A DNA stretch of 18,792 nt, taken from contig JBLHMP010000077.1 of assembly GCA_047623555.1 (NCBI GenBank), positions 1 to 18,792 on the forward strand, in the 5' to 3' direction. Below are positions 15,161 to 18,792 of the stretch, piece by piece. The position numbers were made by a program, and so were the translations under genes. Numbering within the stretch: the first letter of the stretch is position 1; every line of letters begins with the position of its first letter. The notes under the pieces were generated by a model. The model was not told the origin of the DNA. It saw only the letters and a list, made by a program, of their open reading frames with translations, and did not search any database. The DNA comes from NORP181 sp047623555 (GTDB lineage: Bacteria > Pseudomonadota > Alphaproteobacteria > Rhodobacterales > Rhodobacteraceae).

Positions 15161-16147
15161 CTATAACATCGACGGGACCACCTGATCAGGTGGCCGATGC
15201 CCGTCTTCAAACGTCTTGATATTAATGATGACTTTTTCACCCATCTCAATGCGGCCTTCGACCGTGGCCGAGCCCATATGCGGCAACAACACAACATTGG
15301 GTAACTCGCGCAGGCGCGGATTTATGTCAGTGCCATGTTCATACACGTCCAATCCAGCACCAAAAAGTTCACCAACCCGCAGCATCCGGGTCAGGGCGTT
15401 TTCATCAATGACTTCGCCACGCGAGGTATTAACGATCACCGCAGACGGTTTCATCAATTTCAAACGCCGGGCGTTCATCAGATGGAATGTGTTGGGCGTT
15501 GATGGGCAATTGATCGACATAACGTCCATCCGCGCCACCATCTGATCCAGACTCTCCCAATAGGTGGCCTGCAATTCATGTTCGGTTTCAGGACGCAGGC
15601 GTTTGCGATTGTGGTAATGTATCTGCATGCCAAAGGCTGCCGCACGGCGCGCCACCGCCTGACCAATCCTGCCCATGCCCAGAATACCAAGCCGCCGGCC
15701 GCCAACACGTCCGCCCAAAAGCGCCGTGGGCGCCCAGCCTTTCCAGTCGCCTTTTTGCATCACGGCCAGACCTTCGGGAATACGCCGGGTCACCGCCAAA
15801 ATCAGCGCCATTGCCATGTCGGCGGTGTCATCTGTCAGAACGCCGGGCGTATTGCTGACCAGCACACCGCGCTGACGCGCTGTGGCCACGTCGATATGAT
15901 CAACGCCGGCCCCGTAACTGGCGATCAGCTTTAGCCGCTCTCCGGCCTGCGTGATCAAACCGGCATCAATGGTATCGGTCACCGTTGGCACCAAAATATC
16001 GGCGCTGCGCACCGCCTCGACCAGTTCGGTCCGGGTCATCGGTTCGTCGCTTTCCCGCAGACGCACGTCAAAAAGTTCACTGAGCCGGGTTTCGACAACC
16101 TCAGGCAACCGTCGCGTCACAACAACACTCAGCCGTTCTCTTGGCAC
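15161..16147 (-). CDS. D-2-hydroxyacid dehydrogenase (glyoxylate/hydroxypyruvate reductase type)
   Basis: An NAD(P)-dependent enzyme of the D-isomer 2-hydroxyacid dehydrogenase family, probably interconverting glyoxylate or hydroxypyruvate with glycolate or D-glycerate. It has 328 residues and starts with GTG 16147, well placed 7 bases after GGGAG. The nucleotide-binding motif is GILGMGRIGQ (residues 154-163). Catalytic residues are Arg243 (NTSRGEVID), Glu270 (LDVYEHG) and His290 (LLPHMGSAT). It is the first gene of the minus-strand run GGT then GlcD-like. The last codons hold a perfect 16-bp DNA palindrome. The substrate is not decided by sequence alone; the GlcD-like enzyme encoded two genes downstream would act on the same class of acids. 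Confidence 0.92.
   Translation of the reverse strand: MPRERLSVVVTRRLPEVVETRLSELFDVRLRESDEPMTRTELVEAVRSADILVPTVTDTIDAGLITQAGERLKLIASYGAGVDHIDVATARQRGVLVSNTPGVLTDDTADMAMALILAVTRRIPEGLAVMQKGDWKGWAPTALLGGRVGGRRLGILGMGRIGQAVARRAAAFGMQIHYHNRKRLRPETEHELQATYWESLDQMVARMDVMSINCPSTPNTFHLMNARRLKLMKPSAVIVNTSRGEVIDENALTRMLRVGELFGAGLDVYEHGTDINPRLRELPNVVLLPHMGSATVEGRIEMGEKVIINIKTFEDGHRPPDQVVPSML
15178..15193. repeat. Perfect 16-bp palindrome CCACCTGATCAGGTGG
   Basis: The sequence equals its own reverse complement over 16 bases and contains a TGATCA core. It lies in the last codons of the hydroxyacid dehydrogenase and about 48 bases before the gamma-glutamyltransferase start. It could be an internal operator, an RNA stem, or chance. 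Confidence 0.7.
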
Positions 16148-16278
16148 ATTCGATCTCCCACGCTTTTCAAATCAGATACTGTCATGGCATGGTGGCGCAG
16201 GAACCGGCGAGGCACAAGAACCTCAACGCGAATAACTCGCCGCCTTTTCCAAGTTTTGAGCAGACGGGCAGGCAGACA

Positions 16279-16809
16279 GTGACAGTTTTCAATCGGATGA
16301 CTCGCATTTTGGCGATGGTATGTGGCGCGTCTTTGCTGGCGATGGCCGTGTCCAGTGCCGCATTTGCACAAAGCACCGACCCGCGTGGCCCGATCACCAA
16401 CCTGCCCCTGCCCCGCTACGTGTCGATGAAATCAAGCGAAGGCAACGTGCGGCGCGGCCCCTCGCTGACCCATCGCATCGACTGGGTGTTCACCCGGCGC
16501 GACATGCCGTTGCAAATCACCGCAGAACACGGCCATTGGCGCCGGGTTCAGGACCGTGAGGGTGCAGGTGGCTGGGTGCATTATGCGCTGCTATCGGGGG
16601 TGCGCACGGTGCTGATTGAACAGGACATGATGCCGATCTATTCGCGCGCCGACCCGCAAACCACGATTGTCGCGGCATTTGAAGTTGGCGTCGTCGCCCG
16701 GTTGGGAACATGTGACAAAGCCTGGTGCCGGGTCACGGCGGGTGGCTATCGTGGCTGGGCCCTCAAAACACAGCTTTGGGGTGTCAGCCCGGACGAGCTC
16801 CGCGATTGA
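16279..16809 (+). CDS. Secreted SH3 domain protein (SH3_4 / DUF1058 type)
   Basis: A predicted periplasmic protein of 176 residues with two bacterial SH3-like domains, a type that usually binds peptidoglycan or helps other enzymes at the wall. The start is most likely GTG 16279 (AGG about 5-8 bases upstream); ATG 16297 is the alternative. Both keep the same signal peptide (MTRILAMVCGASLLAMAVSS, then AAFA, cleavage before QST). Domain 1 is about residues 44-112 (YVSMKSSEGNVRRGPSLTHR through GGWVHYALLSG). Domain 2 is about 120-172 (MPIYSRADPQTTIVAAFEVG through AGGYRGWALKTQLWG). The gene is divergent from the hydroxyacid dehydrogenase, with 131 bases between the starts. No catalytic domain is attached. 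Confidence 0.85.
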   Translation: MTVFNRMTRILAMVCGASLLAMAVSSAAFAQSTDPRGPITNLPLPRYVSMKSSEGNVRRGPSLTHRIDWVFTRRDMPLQITAEHGHWRRVQDREGAGGWVHYALLSGVRTVLIEQDMMPIYSRADPQTTIVAAFEVGVVARLGTCDKAWCRVTAGGYRGWALKTQLWGVSPDELRD

Positions 16810-16933
16810 TCAACGCCCTTTGCAGCTCTGCGCGGTTTCAATTGAATTGCACCACCGGATAAATCCGCCATGCGGCTGATGACTGACCTGTTTGCCCCCG
16901 TGTTTTGCCCCCCGCGTTTTGGGCGCCGTTCAT

Positions 16934-16965
16934 TTTGGGTGTCATTCGTCGAAGTAACACCCAAA
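16934..16965. promoter_or_regulatory. Nested inverted repeat upstream of the ParB-domain gene
   Basis: TTTGGGTGT (16934-16942) and ACACCCAAA (16957-16965) are a perfect 9-bp inverted repeat; the spacer itself contains TTCG-T-CGAA. It starts 82 bases and ends 50 bases before ATG 17016. No T-run follows, so an operator or partition-type site is more likely than a terminator; the rest of 16810-17000 shows nothing I recognise. Confidence 0.5.
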
Positions 16966-17015
16966 GTTTGTGTTAAAAGCTGGCCAAGCCCGTCAAACAA
17001 GTGCAACATCACCCC

Positions 17016-17264
17016 ATGTTGATCGTAGAAACCTTTCCAATTGCCGAAGTCCGGGTTCCGGCCAAACGAAAAAAGACGCTTGATGCGCAAAAGGTGCAAG
17101 AGATTGCCGAAGATATCCTGGAAAACGGCCAGCTCACCCCGATCAGATTGCGCGCAGACAAAACCGACTTTGTACTGCTCGAAGGTTATCATCGCCTTGA
17201 GGCACTGCGCGCCCTAGGCGAGGATACCGTCAAAGGCTATTTGGTGCGCGCGCAACTGCACTAG
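17016..17264 (+). CDS. Small ParB/sulfiredoxin-fold (ParBc) domain protein
   Basis: An 82-residue protein made almost entirely of the ParB N-terminal (ParBc) fold. Key stretches are VQEIAEDILENGQLTPIRLR, matching the region before the nucleotide-binding pocket, and FVLLEGYHRLEALRALGED, equivalent to the DGxHR motif. There is no helix-turn-helix and no C-terminal dimerisation domain, so this is not a full chromosome- or plasmid-partition ParB. Similar stand-alone domains are often adaptors or nucleases of unknown role on plasmids and islands. The start may be GTG 17001 or ATG 17016; neither has a clear ribosome-binding site, and I prefer the ATG because the family-like strand begins right there. 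It lies just before the decayed MobC and coupling protein genes and could belong to the same former element. Confidence 0.7.
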   Translation: MLIVETFPIAEVRVPAKRKKTLDAQKVQEIAEDILENGQLTPIRLRADKTDFVLLEGYHRLEALRALGEDTVKGYLVRAQLH

Positions 17265-17304
17265 AAATACTCAGGCGGTTTTGTTTCAGGCGATGCCAAC
17301 GGTT

Positions 17305-17395
17305 CCCTGCTTAACAGGGGGGAATTATTATGAAAGTTAACGTACTTTTGGCCAATCTGACGAAATCAATTCATTGTTGTGGGCCGTGGTGCTGA
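17305..17395 (+). other. Hairpin-covered ribosome-binding site and 21-residue frame
   Basis: A strong purine run AGGGGGG (17316-17322), 7 bases before ATG 17330, forms half of the stem CCCTG / CAGGG (17305-17309, 17315-17319). The frame MKVNVLLANLTKSIHCCGPW ends after 21 residues at TGA 17393. It may be the broken N-terminus of a mobilisation protein, a leader peptide, or noise. Confidence 0.3.
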
Positions 17396-17488
17396 CCATA
17401 AGCTCAAAACATTCAAAGCCACGTTGCAAGACGGCGGGACCAAGCACCTAACAACAGATCAAGAGCGCTCCTCGTTCAGCGCGTCACG

Positions 17489-17880
17489 TTGCGGCTGTCT
17501 ACCGAGGATCATAAGCGTCTGAAAGAGTTCGCGGGCGGCATGGCTTTGGTGACGTTCATCCGGGCGCAGGCGTTGGGAAATACCCTGCCCCGCCGAAAAC
17601 TGCGTTCATCGGCGTCGGTTGCAGGCAAGCGGGAATTGGCGCAAATCCTTGGGTTGTTGGTTCAATCGCGAATTGCGAACAACCTCAATCAATTAGCTTA
17701 TCATGCAAACATAGGCTCGCAGGCGGTTGATGACGACACCAAAACCCAAATCAATGAAGCCTATAATCAGGTTCTTCGCAAACGCTGGTCGATGCGTTGC
17801 CTGAAGGCTTCGCCTCCCACGCCATCTCTGTGCCAAACCTGATTGGTAAAGACCCGCGCCGCTTAAGGGAAAGGTTATAG
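17489..17880 (+). pseudogene. MobC-like plasmid mobilisation (relaxosome) protein, frameshifted
   Basis: MobC proteins help the relaxase melt the transfer origin. The frame from TTG 17489 (open upstream, with in-frame ...QRVTLRLSTEDHKRLKEF) contains the family hallmark IANNLNQLAYHANIG and continues to INEAYNQVL. At about 17778 the frame changes. In the next frame, QTLVDALPEGFASHAISV, then PNLIGKDPRRLRERL, runs to TAG at 17878-17880, and QTLVDAL is what normally ends MobC. In the original frame the tail (RKRWSMRCLKASPPTPSLCQ) looks like non-coding noise. The true start is unclear: another frame just upstream reads TTDQERSSFSA into this one, implying a further indel near 17480. No relaxase gene follows, so the transfer module is incomplete. 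Confidence 0.7.
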
Positions 17881-17957
17881 TTCGGCCAGTTCTTGGTCTT
17901 ACAAGTCGTCGATGTCCAGATGCTCATGATCGCCTGCTATCACGCTGGATTCAAAAG
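17881..17957 (+). other. Short unassigned coding-like segment between mobilisation remnants
   Basis: One frame reads GQFLVLQVVDVQMLMIACYH followed by AGFKR and a TGA, which looks protein-like but too short to identify. It may be a leftover of the relaxase or of the front of the coupling protein, joined here by deletion. Confidence 0.2.
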
Positions 17958-18575
17958 ATGAATCCCCTCAATCGATTTATGCAAAAAAGCCGTGAAAACG
18001 CCCGGCGCGCGCTGCTGGGGAATGCGGGGATAAAGTTATACCTCATGCCATCGGATGAGAAGACCATCGAATAATTGAGCAAGGCCGTTGGCAAAACCAC
18101 CAAACGGGTGGTGACACGGTCACGTTCGATCGGGCGCAATCTATTTGCTGGGCGCAGTATGTCTGAACGAACAGAAGAAACCGCGCTGCTGCCTGAAGAT
18201 GAAGCCCGCCGCATGGATCTTGATGACATCGTTCTGGTGGTTGATGTGCAAATGCCGGTTCGCGGCAAGCGGATCAAATACTATGAGGATCGATTTTTTA
18301 AAGGCATCTTCGATAAGAAATCTGGGAATTTACCGTACCCATCCGCAGTGGACCAAATGCGTGGACTACAGGTGCAGATCAAGGCGTTGGAGCAGAAGGT
18401 CGGTACTTTGCAGGTGTCTTCAGTTGACGAGAAAAATGGATCGAGAAGGCCCGAGATTGAAGCGTTAGTGAGTGCAAGTAAAGACGACCAGCCCGACGCA
18501 TCCCCAGATGTTCAAGCGTATCAAAAGGCCACGGCCCGTGTTGATCAGTTTTTGGAAATGGCGGTTGCTGAATAA
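17958..18575 (+). pseudogene. VirD4/TraG-type type IV coupling protein, C-terminal fragment with an in-frame stop
   Basis: VirD4/TraG are membrane ATPases that deliver the relaxase-DNA complex to the type IV secretion channel. Only about the last 205 codons remain. The frame ENARRALLGNAGIKLYLMPS, then DEKTIE, hits TAA at 18072-18074 and resumes LSKAVGKTTKRVVTRSRSIG, SERTEETALLPEDEARRMD, VLVVDVQMPVRGKRIKYYED, all typical of the C-terminal part of this family. The Walker A and B regions and the N-terminal membrane helices are missing. The final third (after 18350) is charged and heptad-like (QVQIKALEQKVGTLQVS). The TAA is probably a mutated Tyr codon, because relatives often have Tyr before LSKA. 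ATG 18575 of a following frame overlaps the stop (TAATG). Confidence 0.8.
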
Positions 18576-18643
18576 TGTCAAATCCGCCTTTAACTGCGAC
18601 GGAGGTGTTTGACGGCTGTGCGGGCAAAGTGTGGGTTCCCTAG
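18575..18643 (+). pseudogene. Start of a gene downstream of the coupling protein, 22 residues then stop
   Basis: ATG 18575 overlaps the coupling protein TAA (TAATG), the classic arrangement for translationally coupled genes. It reads MSNPPLTATEVFDGCAGKVW and then VP and TAG. It is probably the first residues of a lost transfer gene; I do not recognise it. From 18644 to the window end I can assign nothing, although the minus strand has a coding-looking frame (ALKRFKKLLHHGRKPQKCLG) of unknown origin. Confidence 0.3.
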
Positions 18644-18792
18644 ATCCTGTTCATTGACTGTAACCAGCCTAAGCACTTCTGTGGTTTCCGTCCATGATGC
18701 AAGAGTTTTTTGAACCGTTTGAGGGCGTGATTGAGTGCGGTCTTCTGTCAGGCCTTTGGTGCGGCATTTCCGAAGAGCCGCTAGCCGGTATG

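Overview
The window looks like chromosome of an alphaproteobacterium of the Rhodobacteraceae/Roseobacter type. Coding GC is about 60% by eye. Gene content is rich in flavoenzymes for methylamine, glycine and 2-hydroxyacid catabolism, and the mobile-gene fragments resemble Mu-like phages and mobilisation genes known from that group. I cannot name the genus. Many reading frames, mainly in the mobile parts, carry frameshifts or nonsense codons, so this is a stretch of old, decaying insertions around intact metabolic genes.

Region 1 (1-3050) is the wreck of a Mu-like (transposable) prophage. From right to left it holds a broken S24/LexA-type repressor (plus strand), then on the minus strand a MuB-type ATPase with two amber codons, a small frameshifted protein, a frameshifted DUF3164 protein, an HU-like remnant, and fragments of tail protein X and late-control/tail protein D. 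The MuA transposase and all head and most tail genes are missing, so a phage genome normally tens of kb long is reduced to about 3 kb. Three CGGAA motifs at exact 10-bp spacing lie next to the repressor, where the phage end is expected.

Region 2 (3100-9096) holds host-type genes: a Tat-exported 2',3'-cyclic-nucleotide phosphodiesterase/3'-nucleotidase (minus), then on plus an aldo/keto reductase translationally coupled to a DadA-like FAD oxidoreductase, a roughly 116-bp imperfect-palindromic element filling the gap exactly from stop to next start, a DUF938 methyltransferase, a frameshifted AhpD/CMD-family protein, and an AT-richer HNH endonuclease that is probably N-terminally truncated.

Region 3 (9100-16147) is a minus-strand catabolic block. 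In transcription order it encodes a D-2-hydroxyacid dehydrogenase, a secreted gamma-glutamyltransferase, a GlcD/D-lactate-dehydrogenase-type flavoprotein and, beyond an intrinsic-terminator candidate, a dimethylglycine/sarcosine-dehydrogenase-type FAD-GcvT protein. The first three are close enough to be one operon. Hydroxyacid dehydrogenases of this type interconvert 2-oxo and 2-hydroxy acids, the GlcD-type enzyme oxidises D-2-hydroxyacids to the quinone/cytochrome pool, and the GcvT protein demethylates N-methylglycines.

Region 4 (16279-18792) starts with a secreted SH3 protein and a small ParB-domain protein preceded by a strong inverted repeat. It then decays into remnants of a mobilisation or conjugation module: a frameshifted MobC and the C-terminal third of a VirD4/TraG coupling protein with an in-frame stop. 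I found no tRNA, rRNA, CRISPR array or complete insertion sequence. I found no convincing new multi-gene system; the best leads are short repeated or palindromic elements.
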